Origin: Nocardioides furvisabuli
Lineage (GTDB): Bacteria > Actinomycetota > Actinomycetes > Propionibacteriales > Nocardioidaceae
Assembly: GCF_021083185.1 (NCBI RefSeq)
Contig: NZ_JAIGQB010000013.1
Coordinates: forward strand, 1-64,000
Length of the DNA stretch: 64,000 nt
Reading direction: 5' to 3'
In this document: positions 1 to 7,467 of the stretch, in pieces
Layout: every line of letters begins with the position of its first letter
How positions within the stretch are numbered: position 1 is the stretch's first letter
Notes under the pieces: model-generated
The model's database searches: none
Told to the model about the DNA's origin: nothing
Seen by the model: only the letters and a program-made list of their open reading frames with translations
Program-made: the position numbers and the translations under genes

Positions 1-132
1 ACCTCAGAAGACGTCCGTCGAGGAGCACTGTCAGGATGGCTTCATCAGTACAACCACCACCGGCCCCACTCAGCCCTCGGTGGCCAACCACCCATCACCC
101 GGTTGGACAACCTGGCTGGAGATCACAGCTAG
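1..132 (+). CDS. IS481-type transposase, C-terminal fragment (5' end outside window)
   Basis: Reading frame 1 is open from the first base to a TAG at 130-132 and encodes about 43 residues. They contain WLHQYNHHRPHSALGG followed by a proline and a leucine-rich tail. This is the usual C-terminus of IS3/IS481 DDE transposases: the YN-x-x-RPH-x-x-LGG block after the catalytic Glu. The catalytic DDE residues lie upstream, outside the window, so it is unknown whether the element is intact. The stop is only 15 bp from the stop of the convergent metallopeptidase gene. No terminal inverted repeat is obvious between them, so the right end of the element may be lost or may lie inside this short gap. Confidence 0.72.
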   Translation, partial: TSEDVRRGALSGWLHQYNHHRPHSALGGQPPITRLDNLAGDHS

Positions 133-147
133 TCGGGCGGCTGCCCC

Positions 148-501
148 TCAGCCCCAGCCGAGCTGGTGCAGCCGGGCGTCGTCGAGGCCGAAGTGGTGGG
201 CGACCTCGTGCACCACGGTGATGCGCACCTCCTCCTCCAGCTCCTCCACCGTCTCCGCCATGTCGAGCAGGGGACCGCGGAAGAGCAGGATCCGGTCCGG
301 GAGCATGCCGGAGTGGTTGGCCGGTCGCTCGGTCAGCGCGAGTCCGTCGTAGAGACCGAGCAGGTCGGGGTCGTCGTCCGGGGCCTCGGCCTCGACCAGC
401 ACGACGACGTTGTCGACCAGGCGGGCCAGCTCGTCGGGCAGTCCGTCGAGGGCTCGCTCCACCATCGCATCGAAGGCGGCCGGGGCCAGGTCGAGGGGCA
501 T
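148..501 (-). CDS. zincin-like metallopeptidase family protein
   Basis: This is a 117-residue protein of the small bacterial metallopeptidase family formerly called DUF1025. The zinc motif HEVAHHFG (HExxH followed by a third ligand region, GLDDARLHQLGW) sits close to the C-terminus, as is normal for this family. The N-terminal half is acidic (AEAPDDDPDLLGLYDG). Length and end match complete family members. I chose the ATG at 501. It is preceded by GGGAG and by a TAGGGT hexamer 7 nt away; a GTG nine bases upstream is the alternative. The family fold resembles zinc peptidases, but substrates are not established, so the function is inferred from the motif. It lies downstream of the tRNA-Asp gene and its hairpin. 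Confidence 0.85.
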   Translation of the reverse strand: MPLDLAPAAFDAMVERALDGLPDELARLVDNVVVLVEAEAPDDDPDLLGLYDGLALTERPANHSGMLPDRILLFRGPLLDMAETVEELEEEVRITVVHEVAHHFGLDDARLHQLGWG

Positions 502-508
502 GGCTCCC

Positions 509-514
509 ACCCTA
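509..514 (-). promoter_or_regulatory. -10 element TAGGGT, 7 nt from metallopeptidase start
   Basis: On the minus strand TAGGGT is followed by GGGAGCC and then ATG. The distance fits a transcription start at or next to the start codon. Confidence 0.5.
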
Positions 515-554
515 GGGAGGTGCCCAAGCGGCCGCAGGGGCCTGAAATGCCGAG

Positions 555-580
555 CAGGGTGAGCCTGGTGGCTCACCCTG
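555..580 (-). terminator. hairpin terminator after tRNA-Asp
   Basis: Perfect 11-bp stem (CAGGGTGAGCC / GGCTCACCCTG) with a TGGT loop, 13 nt after the 3' end of tRNA-Asp. There is no U-run, which is common in high-GC actinobacteria. Confidence 0.7.
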
Positions 581-592
581 ATCGGCATGCAA

Positions 593-669
593 TGGCGACC
601 CCGACGGGACTCGAACCCGCGGCCTCCGCCGTGACAGGGCGGCGCGCTAACCAACTGCGCTACGGGGCC
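593..669 (-). tRNA. tRNA-Asp (GTC)
   Basis: The cloverleaf reads on the minus strand from 669. The acceptor stem is GGCCCCG/CGGGGTC, the D-arm is GCGC-AGTTGGTTA-GCGC, and the anticodon loop CTGTCAC gives GTC (Asp). The T-loop is GTTCGAGTC, the discriminator is G, and CCA is encoded (593-595). It is the second gene of a tRNA-Glu/tRNA-Asp tandem and is followed by a hairpin terminator. Confidence 0.95.
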
Positions 670-752
670 AGGTTGTAACTGGTGAAGCGGGTGGAACTCT
701 AACCCATGCTCTTCGGAGACCACCAATCGGCGCCCGCCCCCGAACCGGGCCG

Positions 753-825
753 TACCCCCAACCGGATTCGAACCGGCGCTACCGCCGTGAAAGGGCGGGG
801 TCCTGGGCCGCTAGACGATGGGGGC
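753..825 (-). tRNA. tRNA-Glu (TTC)
   Basis: The acceptor stem GCCCCCA/TGGGGGT has discriminator A. The anticodon loop CTTTCAC gives TTC (Glu), and the T-loop is GTTCGAATC. CCA is not encoded. It lies 83 nt upstream of tRNA-Asp on the same strand and is probably cotranscribed with it. Confidence 0.95.
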
Positions 826-859
826 CAGCTCGGTCAGACACGCCCGACCGAGCGCGCCC

Positions 860-890
860 AGCATAGGGCCAGCGAGGCCCGTCCCTCCAA
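860..890 (-). promoter_or_regulatory. possible promoter of the tRNA-Glu/Asp operon
   Basis: The minus strand has TATGCT (860-865) with a TTGGAG-like -35 (885-890) at a long 19-nt spacing, about 30 nt upstream of the tRNA-Glu 5' end. The -10 is good and the -35 is weak. The rest of 826-984 shows no gene. Confidence 0.35.
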
Positions 891-984
891 CCGCAGACCC
901 CTTTTCCCGCCTCCCTCCAGGGTGGTCGTGTCGAAGTTTCGTCCCGAGTTGCTCATCTGGCAGCGAATTGACACCTGCTTTGAC

Positions 985-990
985 TACTCT
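985..990 (+). promoter_or_regulatory. -10 element TACTCT for leaderless response regulator mRNA
   Basis: TACTCT is followed by 7 nt (TGCCCTC) and the GTG start at 998. No Shine-Dalgarno sequence is present. A TTGACA at 968-973 is too close to be its -35. Confidence 0.45.
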
Positions 991-997
991 TGCCCTC

Positions 998-1390
998 GTG
1001 AGCAGGAAGGCTCGGCAGTTGCGCTTCCTCGTCGTCGATGACAACGAGGACATTCGTGACGTCTTCTGCCGTCTCGTGGAGAGGGCCGGCCACCAGGCCG
1101 CCACCTCCGTGGACGGCATGGACGCCGTGGAGACGCTGCAGCGCGAAGCCTTCGACGTGATGCTCCTCGACCTGACGATGCCGCGCATGAGCGGTGTCGA
1201 CGTCGTGCGCTGGCTACGGGAGCACCCCGAGGTCGCGCCGGACGTGCGGATCGTCGTGATCAGCGCATGGGCGGGTGAGCACCGAGCTGTTCTCCAGGAA
1301 CTCGGCATCGAGACGGTCATGCAGAAGCCGCTGCGCATCCAACAGCTGACCGACCTGATCGCCGAGACACTGCATGCCCTGGAGTCCTGA
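998..1390 (+). CDS. single-domain response regulator (receiver only)
   Basis: This 130-residue CheY-like receiver has no output domain. It shows the acidic pair D14-D15, the phosphoacceptor D58 in LLDLTMPRMSG, S89 (IVVISA) and K110-P111, which are all the conserved active-site residues. It should accept phosphate from a histidine kinase and act through protein interaction. The histidine kinase four genes downstream (2711-4033) is the obvious partner, though the pairing is inferred from proximity. The GTG at 998 is chosen because the receiver fold starts ten residues later and a TANNNT hexamer lies 7 nt upstream. The next 100 nt before the small peptide gene carry a short GC hairpin. Confidence 0.9.
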   Translation: MSRKARQLRFLVVDDNEDIRDVFCRLVERAGHQAATSVDGMDAVETLQREAFDVMLLDLTMPRMSGVDVVRWLREHPEVAPDVRIVVISAWAGEHRAVLQELGIETVMQKPLRIQQLTDLIAETLHALES

Positions 1391-1438
1391 GCCCGTCCCT
1401 GAAATGCACCACCGGGCCCTGGACTCCCAGCAGTGTCA

Positions 1439-1462
1439 CCCCGCACCACCTTCGGCGCGGGG
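1439..1462 (+). terminator. weak GC hairpin between response regulator and small peptide gene
   Basis: A 6-bp stem CCCCGC/GCGGGG with a 12-nt loop. It may attenuate read-through from the response regulator into the downstream genes. There is no U-run, and the call is uncertain. Confidence 0.3.
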
Positions 1463-1490
1463 CCCCACCCCACCACCCCTGGAGATCACC

Positions 1491-1586
1491 ATGATGAACC
1501 GCATCCGCACCGCCATCGAGACCAAGCGCGCCGCCGACCAGCTGCAGGCCTACTACATGTGGCGTCCGGGCCCCGGCCGCCGCTGA
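1491..1586 (+). CDS. 31-residue peptide with aromatic-rich C-terminus (possible modified-peptide precursor)
   Basis: This short gene has a good ribosome site (GGAG, 6 nt before ATG) and lies 24 nt upstream of the P450. The product starts with a basic helical segment (MMNRIRTAIETKRAADQLQ) and ends with AYYMWRPGPGRR, which packs two Tyr, a Met and a Trp next to a Pro/Gly/Arg tail. Known cytochrome P450-modified ribosomal peptides (biarylitides, cittilins, atropopeptides) are made from short peptides with Tyr/Trp-rich cores encoded directly before the P450. This arrangement is similar, but no family match is claimed. It could equally be an uncharacterised small protein or a leader peptide. ATG 1494 is an alternative start. 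Confidence 0.55.
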   Translation: MMNRIRTAIETKRAADQLQAYYMWRPGPGRR

Positions 1587-1610
1587 CCTGCGAGTGACCC
1601 ACGCGCAGTG

Positions 1611-2714
1611 ATGCACGTGGACAGCGCCGAGTCGGCCGGTAGCCGGCTCGGCGCTGTCCTCTCCGCCCCGCGCACGGGCGTCGTACGCCTGTCCCCGGCC
1701 GGGCCGTGGCTCGTCACGACCCACGCCGACGCCCGGCGGGTCCTCACCGAGCCGCACCTGTTCGACTTCCCCGGCGACGTCACCCGCAGCGGGGACCTGT
1801 CCGGGAGCACCGGCGAGAGCCGGTCGGGCCACACCGTCTTCGCCCCGCTGGCCCCCGACCAGGTCGCCCGCGGGGTCCTGACCTTCGAGCGCGAGCTCGC
1901 GACGGCACTCGACACGCACGACCGCACCCGCCCCGCGGAGCCGTACGACGCGATGGTGCTGCTGCGCCAACCGGTCGCGCGCTCGACCACCGCCGCGGTG
2001 CTCGGCCAGCTCGACGAGGCTCGGCGCGACCGCGTCGCCGCCCTCGTGCTGGACTGGATAGACGCGCTCGCGCCCGTCATCTCGGCGCGGCGACCGCCCG
2101 GGCGCTGGCGCCGCACCCGCCGCACGGAGAAGGCGGCCCGCTACGCCCTCGAGGACGAGCTCGCGCCGCTCATCGGCCCCGAGGACACCCCGGCACAGGT
2201 GGCGACGCTCCTCGCTGCGGGCATCCAGGTCCCGATCGCCGCCGGCGCGTGGTTGCTGGCGTGGCTCGGCCAGCACGAGACCGGGGACCTCGATCCGACG
2301 TACGCCGTGTGGGAGACGTTGCGACTCACTCCCCCGACCTGGATCACTGCGCGCCTCACCACCGAGGAGGTGGAGCTCACCGGCGCCCGGGTGCCCGCCG
2401 GCCGCGTGGTGCTCGTCAGCCCGCTGCTGCTCGGACGTTCGGACGACCTGGTCCCGGGTGACGACCACGACCGCGGCACCTTCGACCCGGACCGGTGGCA
2501 GGACGGGCTCCAACGGCCCGGAGCCTGGCTGCCCTTCGGCGCAGGACCGCACGCATGCCCGGGCCGTACGCTGGGTACCGCCCAACTGGTCCACCTCGCC
2601 CGGTGGGGAGTGGACCGGACCATCGCCTTGAGTGAGAACGTGTCGATCGACCAGAGTCGGGGCATCCTGCCCTCACCGTGCCGCTTCACCGCTTCGCGAA
2701 GGGAGATCCCGTGA
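1611..2714 (+). CDS. cytochrome P450-like protein, shortened, with atypical I-helix
   Basis: The protein has 367 residues, which is short for a bacterial P450 (usually 400-450). The core signatures are clear. The K-helix ExxR is E235-R238 in VWETLRLTPP, FDPDRW is at 291-296, and the heme loop FGAGPHACPG (309-318) has Cys316 as thiolate ligand. The region where the I-helix should be (about 198-215, LLAAGIQVPIAAGAW) lacks the usual acid-Thr pair used for oxygen activation. The enzyme may therefore be a non-standard P450, a peroxygenase or cross-linking type, or not a mono-oxygenase. The stop overlaps the GTG start of the histidine kinase (GTGA), so the two are translationally coupled. Start ATG 1611; GTG 1608 is also possible. 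Confidence 0.85.
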   Translation: MHVDSAESAGSRLGAVLSAPRTGVVRLSPAGPWLVTTHADARRVLTEPHLFDFPGDVTRSGDLSGSTGESRSGHTVFAPLAPDQVARGVLTFERELATALDTHDRTRPAEPYDAMVLLRQPVARSTTAAVLGQLDEARRDRVAALVLDWIDALAPVISARRPPGRWRRTRRTEKAARYALEDELAPLIGPEDTPAQVATLLAAGIQVPIAAGAWLLAWLGQHETGDLDPTYAVWETLRLTPPTWITARLTTEEVELTGARVPAGRVVLVSPLLLGRSDDLVPGDDHDRGTFDPDRWQDGLQRPGAWLPFGAGPHACPGRTLGTAQLVHLARWGVDRTIALSENVSIDQSRGILPSPCRFTASRREIP

Positions 2715-4033
2715 CCCAGCCGTCCGCGCTGCAGGACGTGTCCTCCCGCGGGCCGGTCTCCGCGGACGCCGCTCGTCTCGCCGGGGTCATCCTCGAGGCC
2801 GAGATCAGCGCCGACGAGGCCATCGTCCGCACCGCCGCGCACCTGCTGTCCTGCGACCGGGTCGACCTGGTGATCGCCTCTCTCACCACCTTCGCCCCCG
2901 AGGACCCGACCGGGTGGCTGCGCCTCGGTGGCCGGGCGTGGGTGCGGGACTGGTCGCGCCCCGGTTTCGGATCCCTCCTGCCGGCCCCGGATGCCGGCCC
3001 CGAGGCGGCGCTCACCATGCCGTGGCTCTCGACCCACGCCCGCGCGGAGGGCCTTGCCGTTCTCACCGACGTCGAGCTCCTGCCGGACGAGGCAGCCCAG
3101 GACCGCGTCGAGCTGAAGAGGACGGACGTGCGGAGCCTGGTCTCGACGACCCTGCTCTCGCGCGGGGAGATGTTCGGCAGCGTGTCGGCGGTCAGCGCCG
3201 ACGTCGGACCATGGCCGGAGATCTTCGTCGAGGACGTGCGCCTGCTGAACTCGGCGATCACCTCCCGCATCATGCTGGAGCACTCGCGGCGGGCCCTGGC
3301 CGAGGCGATCGACGCCGGCGCCGAGGCACAGCTGGCCTACCAGCAGTTCTTCGGCGCGGTCGGTCACGAGCTGCGTACGCCGCTCAGCTCGGTCCTCGGC
3401 TACACCGAGGTGCTCCTCGACGACGCCGGCCAGTCGCCACAGGACCCGGTGTCAGCGGCCCTGCTGCGCGACGGTCCGGCGATGGTGCGCGCCTGCGAGC
3501 AGGTGCTGACGGTGGTCGACCACCTGCTCGGCACCGGTCGCGCGCTGTCGAGCGACGACCACAAGCAGGACGTCGTCCTCGCCGAGGCCGTGGCCGACGT
3601 CGTGCACTGGCACCGCAACCCGGCCCGGGCGGCCGGGGTCGAGGTGCACGTCGACATCGACCCCGCCGTCACCGTCTGGGCGCACCCGTCCGGCGTACGC
3701 CAGGTGCTGGCCAACCTCCTCGGCAACGCCATCAAGCACCACCGCAACGGCGCGGGAGAGGTGCACCTGACGACCCAGCGCCTGCGCGGCGAGAGCCGTC
3801 TGGAGATGGTGCGCATCGTGGTGCGCGACGACGGGCCCGGGCTCGCTGCCGACCAGCTGCTGCACGCCTTCGAGCCGTTCGTGCGGTTCGCGCCCCGCGG
3901 CACCAAGGGCAGCGGCCTCGGGCTGTCGATGTCGCGCACCATCGCCGAGCGCGACGGCGGCGCGGTCCGCGGCGAGTCCACGCCCGGCATCGGCTCGTCC
4001 TTCTGGCTCGAGCTGCCCGTGCGCGGCTCCTGA
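2711..4033 (+). CDS. soluble sensor histidine kinase
   Basis: This 440-residue kinase has no predicted membrane segment. Residues 1-200 resemble a GAF-type sensor region. The dimerisation/phosphoacceptor helix follows, with H219 in HELRTPLSSVLGY. The HATPase domain comes last, with its N-box around N339 (LLGNAIKHH), the G1 box DDGPGLA (about 373-379) and the G2 box GSGLGLSMS (about 399-407). The GTG start overlaps the P450 stop by four bases and has GGGAG upstream. The gene order response regulator, peptide, P450, kinase suggests the kinase signals through the receiver at 998. Its sensor input may be linked to the P450 or its product, but that is inference. Confidence 0.9.
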   Translation: MTQPSALQDVSSRGPVSADAARLAGVILEAEISADEAIVRTAAHLLSCDRVDLVIASLTTFAPEDPTGWLRLGGRAWVRDWSRPGFGSLLPAPDAGPEAALTMPWLSTHARAEGLAVLTDVELLPDEAAQDRVELKRTDVRSLVSTTLLSRGEMFGSVSAVSADVGPWPEIFVEDVRLLNSAITSRIMLEHSRRALAEAIDAGAEAQLAYQQFFGAVGHELRTPLSSVLGYTEVLLDDAGQSPQDPVSAALLRDGPAMVRACEQVLTVVDHLLGTGRALSSDDHKQDVVLAEAVADVVHWHRNPARAAGVEVHVDIDPAVTVWAHPSGVRQVLANLLGNAIKHHRNGAGEVHLTTQRLRGESRLEMVRIVVRDDGPGLAADQLLHAFEPFVRFAPRGTKGSGLGLSMSRTIAERDGGAVRGESTPGIGSSFWLELPVRGS

Positions 4034-4068
4034 GGCGAGCCGATTCCGTCCGTGCCGCGCGACTCATG

Positions 4069-4074
4069 TATTCT
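4069..4074 (+). promoter_or_regulatory. -10 element TATTCT upstream of tRNA-Phe
   Basis: TATTCT ends 10 nt before the tRNA 5' end, so the precursor would have a very short 5' leader. No clear -35 is seen. Confidence 0.45.
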
Positions 4075-4084
4075 CGTCCTGCTT

Positions 4085-4158
4085 GGGCAGGTAGCTCAGT
4101 TGGTACGAGCGATCGCCTGAAAAGTGATAGGTCGGCGGTTCGACCCCGCCCCTGCCCA
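4085..4158 (+). tRNA. tRNA-Phe (GAA)
   Basis: The acceptor stem is GGGCAGG/CCTGCCC, with discriminator A. The anticodon stem is ATCGC/GTGAT (one G-U pair) around the loop CTGAAAA, giving GAA (Phe). The T-arm is GGCGG-TTCGACC-CCGCC. CCA is not encoded. Confidence 0.93.
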
Positions 4159-4169
4159 CAAGCACAGAA

Positions 4170-4198
4170 GGGCCCCGATCACGTCCCGATCGGGGCCC
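4170..4198 (+). terminator. hairpin terminator after tRNA-Phe
   Basis: Perfect 11-bp stem GGGCCCCGATC/GATCGGGGCCC with a 7-nt loop, 11 nt after the tRNA. It separates the tRNA from the glycosyltransferase promoter. Confidence 0.75.
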
Positions 4199-4220
4199 TC
4201 CTGCGTGGTGCCGCCGGCCC

Positions 4221-4226
4221 TAGGAT
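4221..4226 (+). promoter_or_regulatory. -10 element TAGGAT for leaderless glycosyltransferase mRNA
   Basis: TAGGAT, then 6 nt (CGGGCC), then ATG at 4233. No Shine-Dalgarno sequence lies between. Confidence 0.5.
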
Positions 4227-4232
4227 CGGGCC

Positions 4233-5462
4233 ATGCGCATCGTGCTCGCCAACTCGGCCTTCCACCGCGTCGGGGGCAGTGAGACCTACCTGGCCACGCT
4301 CGCGGAGAACCTGCTGCGGCTGGGGCACGACGTCCGCATCTACACCCGGGTCGCAGGCGACATGGCGATGCTCGCCCGCCGTCACGGCATCGAGGTGATC
4401 GACTCGGTCGACGACCTCGGGGTCGCTGCTGACGCAGTGCTCTCCCAGGACGGCATCGTGGCCTACGACCTCGCCGGCGCCTGGCCGCAGGTCCCGCAGG
4501 CGTTCGTGTGCCACAGCTCGCTGTTCGACGTCCAGCAGCCACCGCTGGTCCCCGGCACGGCATCGGCCGTGATCGTCCTCAACGACCGCGTCCGACGGCG
4601 CGTCGAGGCGCTCAACGTCGACCTGGAGGTCGTGCGGCTGAAGCAGCCGATCGACACGCAGCGGTTCTCCCCCCGCTCCTCCCCCGCGGCCAGGCCGACG
4701 CGGGCGTTGGTCCTGAGCACCTATCTCGACGGTGCCCAACGCCACGTCCTGGACGAGTCGTGCGCGGCGGCGGGCGTCGAGCTGGTCTCGATCGGCATCG
4801 ACCACGTCGACCTGGCTCCCGAGGCCCTGATGGCCGACGTGGACTTCGTCGTCGGCAAGGGGCGCGCGGTGCTGGAGGCGATGGCGTGCGGGCGACCTGC
4901 CTACCTCTTCGACAGCTTCGGCGGCGACGGCTGGATCACCCCCGACAACTACCCCGAGCTCGAGGCGGACGGCCTGACCGGACAGCTGGGCGAGCGCGGG
5001 ATCGACGCCGACCGACTCCGGGCGGACCTCGCCGCGTACGACCCGGACTGGGGGCGCCTGGGCCGCGAGCTCGTCCTGCGTCACCACGACGCACGCCAGC
5101 ACGCCCACGCCGTCCTCGACGTGCTGGCCGGACTCGGGGCCGGCCACGGGCGGCCCGTCACCCTCGAGTCCGAGCTCGCCCGGCAGGTCCAGCTGCGGTG
5201 GAGTGCCGAGGCGGAGCTCTTCGGCCTCCGTGCCGAGACACGGCGCGCGTCCGCGCGGGCCGTGACCAGCGTCGAGGAGGTGGAGCTTGCCCGCCAGGAG
5301 ACCGCGCACGCCCGACACGCGCTGGCCCAGGTCACCGCCGAGCTGGACCGGCTACGCGAGCGGCTGGCGGACTACGAGCAGCGCAACCGTCGACTGCGCC
5401 GACGGCTGCGACGCCTCGGCGACGACCCGCAGGCCGAGACACCCGGCCGGGCCGATGACTGA
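4233..5462 (+). CDS. GT-B fold glycosyltransferase with C-terminal coiled coil
   Basis: This 409-residue protein starts with a typical family 4 Rossmann opening (IVLANSAFHRVGGSETYLATLAENL) and continues in the GT-B pattern. A glycine-rich, acid-containing donor-site region (GKGRAVLEAMACGRPAYLF) lies around residues 208-226. From about 310 onward it is highly charged and heptad-like (ELARQETAHARHALAQVTAEL), ending in an Arg-rich tail. This predicts a coiled coil for oligomerisation or membrane/partner binding. The stop overlaps the start of the acyltransferase by 8 nt, so the two are coupled. Donor and acceptor sugars cannot be read from sequence; a cell-surface polysaccharide or glycolipid is likely from context. 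Confidence 0.8.
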   Translation: MRIVLANSAFHRVGGSETYLATLAENLLRLGHDVRIYTRVAGDMAMLARRHGIEVIDSVDDLGVAADAVLSQDGIVAYDLAGAWPQVPQAFVCHSSLFDVQQPPLVPGTASAVIVLNDRVRRRVEALNVDLEVVRLKQPIDTQRFSPRSSPAARPTRALVLSTYLDGAQRHVLDESCAAAGVELVSIGIDHVDLAPEALMADVDFVVGKGRAVLEAMACGRPAYLFDSFGGDGWITPDNYPELEADGLTGQLGERGIDADRLRADLAAYDPDWGRLGRELVLRHHDARQHAHAVLDVLAGLGAGHGRPVTLESELARQVQLRWSAEAELFGLRAETRRASARAVTSVEEVELARQETAHARHALAQVTAELDRLRERLADYEQRNRRLRRRLRRLGDDPQAETPGRADD

Positions 5463-6114
5463 CCTGAGGCCCTCCGACCGGGCGCCCTACCTGCTCGCGG
5501 CCGCCGACGTGGTGATCGGCGCGGACGTCGAGATCGGCGCCCACGTCGTGCTGCACGCGGGGGTCGAGCTGCGCGCAGGTTGCCGCATCGACGACGGAGC
5601 CGTGCTCGGACGTCGTCCGCGGATGGGCACGGGGTCGGGGGCGCCGCCGCCGACCGACGCACCGACCGTCGTGGGAGAGGGTGCGGTCGTGGGGTGCCAC
5701 AGCGTCGTCAACGTCGGTGCCGTCCTCGGTCCGCGCACGTGGGTGGGCGACCACTGCCTGGTCCGCGAGGGCGCACGGCTCGGCGAGGACTCCTCCATCG
5801 GGCACGCCTGCACGATCGGCCGGGACTGCGTCGTCGGCGATCGTGTCCGGATGCAGGGCTACGTCGGCCTGGCGAGCCGGGTGCAGGTCGAGGACGACTG
5901 CTTCTTCGGGGCCCAGGTGGTGGTCAACGGTGGCGCGACCATGGGCTCGCGCCCGCCCGGACCGCCCGTGCTGCGCCGGGGTGCCCGGATCGGCAGCGGC
6001 GCGCAGGTGCTGCCCGGGGTCGAGATCGGGGCCGAGGCGGTCGTCGGCGCGGGCGCGGTGGTCGTGCACGACGTGGCTCCCGGCGCGATGGTGCGGGGAG
6101 TCCCCGCGCGCTGA
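5455..6114 (+). CDS. left-handed beta-helix (hexapeptide repeat) acyltransferase
   Basis: The 219 residues are almost entirely hexapeptide repeats of the [LIV]-G-x4 type (VIGADVEIGAHVVLHAGVEL at the start, GARIGSGAQVLPGVEIGAEA near the end). They close with VVVHDVAPGAMVRGVPAR, the normal end of sugar O- or N-acyltransferases of the WbbJ/PglD type. A loop insertion (about 55-80) interrupts the helix. It would transfer an acetyl or related acyl group to a sugar, probably on the glycan made by the overlapping glycosyltransferase upstream. The start ATG 5455 overlaps that gene by 8 nt. A quinovosamine- or UDP-amino-sugar-specific role is possible but not shown. Confidence 0.85.
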   Translation: MTDLRPSDRAPYLLAAADVVIGADVEIGAHVVLHAGVELRAGCRIDDGAVLGRRPRMGTGSGAPPPTDAPTVVGEGAVVGCHSVVNVGAVLGPRTWVGDHCLVREGARLGEDSSIGHACTIGRDCVVGDRVRMQGYVGLASRVQVEDDCFFGAQVVVNGGATMGSRPPGPPVLRRGARIGSGAQVLPGVEIGAEAVVGAGAVVVHDVAPGAMVRGVPAR

Positions 6115-6129
6115 CTGCGGTGCGGCACC

Positions 6130-7467
6130 ATGTGCGCTGTGCTCCCCCGCTTCGAGGTCGTCCACCGGTTGCGGCCGGTGGACCTCCTCGCCCCTCACGC
6201 GGTCGCGGTCCGGACCGGCGACGCCGGAGCGGTGGCCATGCCGGCCGTGGCGCCGTACGTCACCGTGACCTCGCCGGCCGCCGACGGCCCCGGACCCGCG
6301 CTGCACCTCGGCGGACACCGGCTGGGGATGACGCTCACCAACGGCTCGGTGACGATCACCGTCGACGGCGACGGCGACCGTCGCGAGCTGCGCAGCCGAC
6401 GCTTCCACCGCGCCGAGGGGCCGAGCGGCACCGCGCTCACCCTGACCGGGACCCACGTCACCGCCTGGACCCTCGAGCAGGCAGGCTGGGTGGCTCGGGC
6501 GCGCCACGACCTGCGTGAGGTGCTCGACACCCGCGACGAGGCCGCCCTGGCCGACCTCGTCGTCGAGCTGCCCGCCGGTGGGGGCGCTGCCGGTCGCTTC
6601 GGCCAGCTCGGCCTGCGCGACACGAGGTTCGTCACCGCCGAGGACGGGACTCCCCTGCGCGACGGCGACACCGCGTGGCTGACCGCGACGTCCGCCGGTC
6701 CGGGTTTCTTCGACACCGCGCACACCAGCGTGTGGTCGCTCGACCTCGGCACGCTCGACGTCAGCCATCGCGCCGACCTGTTCTTCCGACGCCCCGATCG
6801 ACCCGGGGTCTTCGGCGACCACGCCACCCACCTGGTCCGCACCGATGCGGGCGGCTGGCTGGTCGCCACGAGCACCTGGGGCGACTTCGAGCGGCCGGCG
6901 ACCCGCGCGGGACGGCGTACGCCGGCGGGGTTGCGCGTCACGCTCGCCGGGTCGGGCGCCGACCTGCTCCACGGCGCCCACGTCCTCGACACCCGCGAGC
7001 TGCCCCTGCCCACCGACGGGCTCGCGTCGATCGCCACCTGGGACCCGCACCTGGTGCGCCGCGACGACGGCTGGCTGGTCGGCTTCGTCAGCGCCCGGCG
7101 GTTCTTCGACTTCCATCCGGCCCTCGCGGGCGGACCCGCCCTGGACGACCTGCGACTGCTCGATGCGGCCACGGACCGGACCGCGACCGAGGGCACCACC
7201 CTGGTCGAGGTCGACGGCCGGACGGTCGTCCTGGCGAGCGACGGCCGCGACTCCCCGCGCCGGCTCCGGGCCCGGTTCCCGGCCTTCGACCTGACGATGG
7301 CCGAACGCGGCACGCTGGACGCGCCCTACCCGACCAACCTGCCGTGGCCGACGGTCGCCGCCGTCGACGGGGGCTGGGTGATGGCGACCTTCGACGGTCG
7401 CCGGGCGGGCGGGACGCTGCTCGGCTACGGCACCCACGGCGACCTGGTGCTGATGCGGTCACGGTGA
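6130..7467 (+). CDS. uncharacterised protein, predicted beta-propeller (glycosidase-like)
   Basis: I do not recognise a named family. The 445 residues are nearly all beta-strand with repeated blade-like segments that end in Asp-Gly-Gly-Trp turns ([50 protein letters not shown]). [12 protein letters not shown] near residue 302 resembles the D-P-x-x-V-x-x-D-G-x-Y pattern of five-bladed propeller glycosidases (GH43/GH32/GH68 clans). No signal peptide is visible. It begins 15 nt after the acyltransferase and is very likely in the same transcript. It may be an intracellular or unconventionally exported sugar-active enzyme, or a non-catalytic propeller; this is inference. Confidence 0.55.
   Translation: MCAVLPRFEVVHRLRPVDLLAPHAVAVRTGDAGAVAMPAVAPYVTVTSPAADGPGPALHLGGHRLGMTLTNGSVTITVDGDGDRRELRSRRFHRAEGPSGTALTLTGTHVTAWTLEQAGWVARARHDLREVLDTRDEAALADLVVELPAGGGAAGRFGQLGLRDTRFVTAEDGTPLRDGDTAWLTATSAGPGFFDTAHTSVWSLDLGTLDVSHRADLFFRRPDRPGVFGDHATHLVRTDAGGWLVATSTWGDFERPATRAGRRTPAGLRVTLAGSGADLLHGAHVLDTRELPLPTDGLASIATWDPHLVRRDDGWLVGFVSARRFFDFHPALAGGPALDDLRLLDAATDRTATEGTTLVEVDGRTVVLASDGRDSPRRLRARFPAFDLTMAERGTLDAPYPTNLPWPTVAAVDGGWVMATFDGRRAGGTLLGYGTHGDLVLMRSR

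Noticed and set aside
593-825. tRNA pair as an integration site with att repeat
   Set aside because: No duplicate of either tRNA 3' end and no integrase gene were found in the window.
968-990. TTGACA at 968-973 as -35 of the response regulator promoter
   Set aside because: The spacing to TACTCT is only 11 nt, too short for a sigma-70-type pair; the -10 is kept alone.
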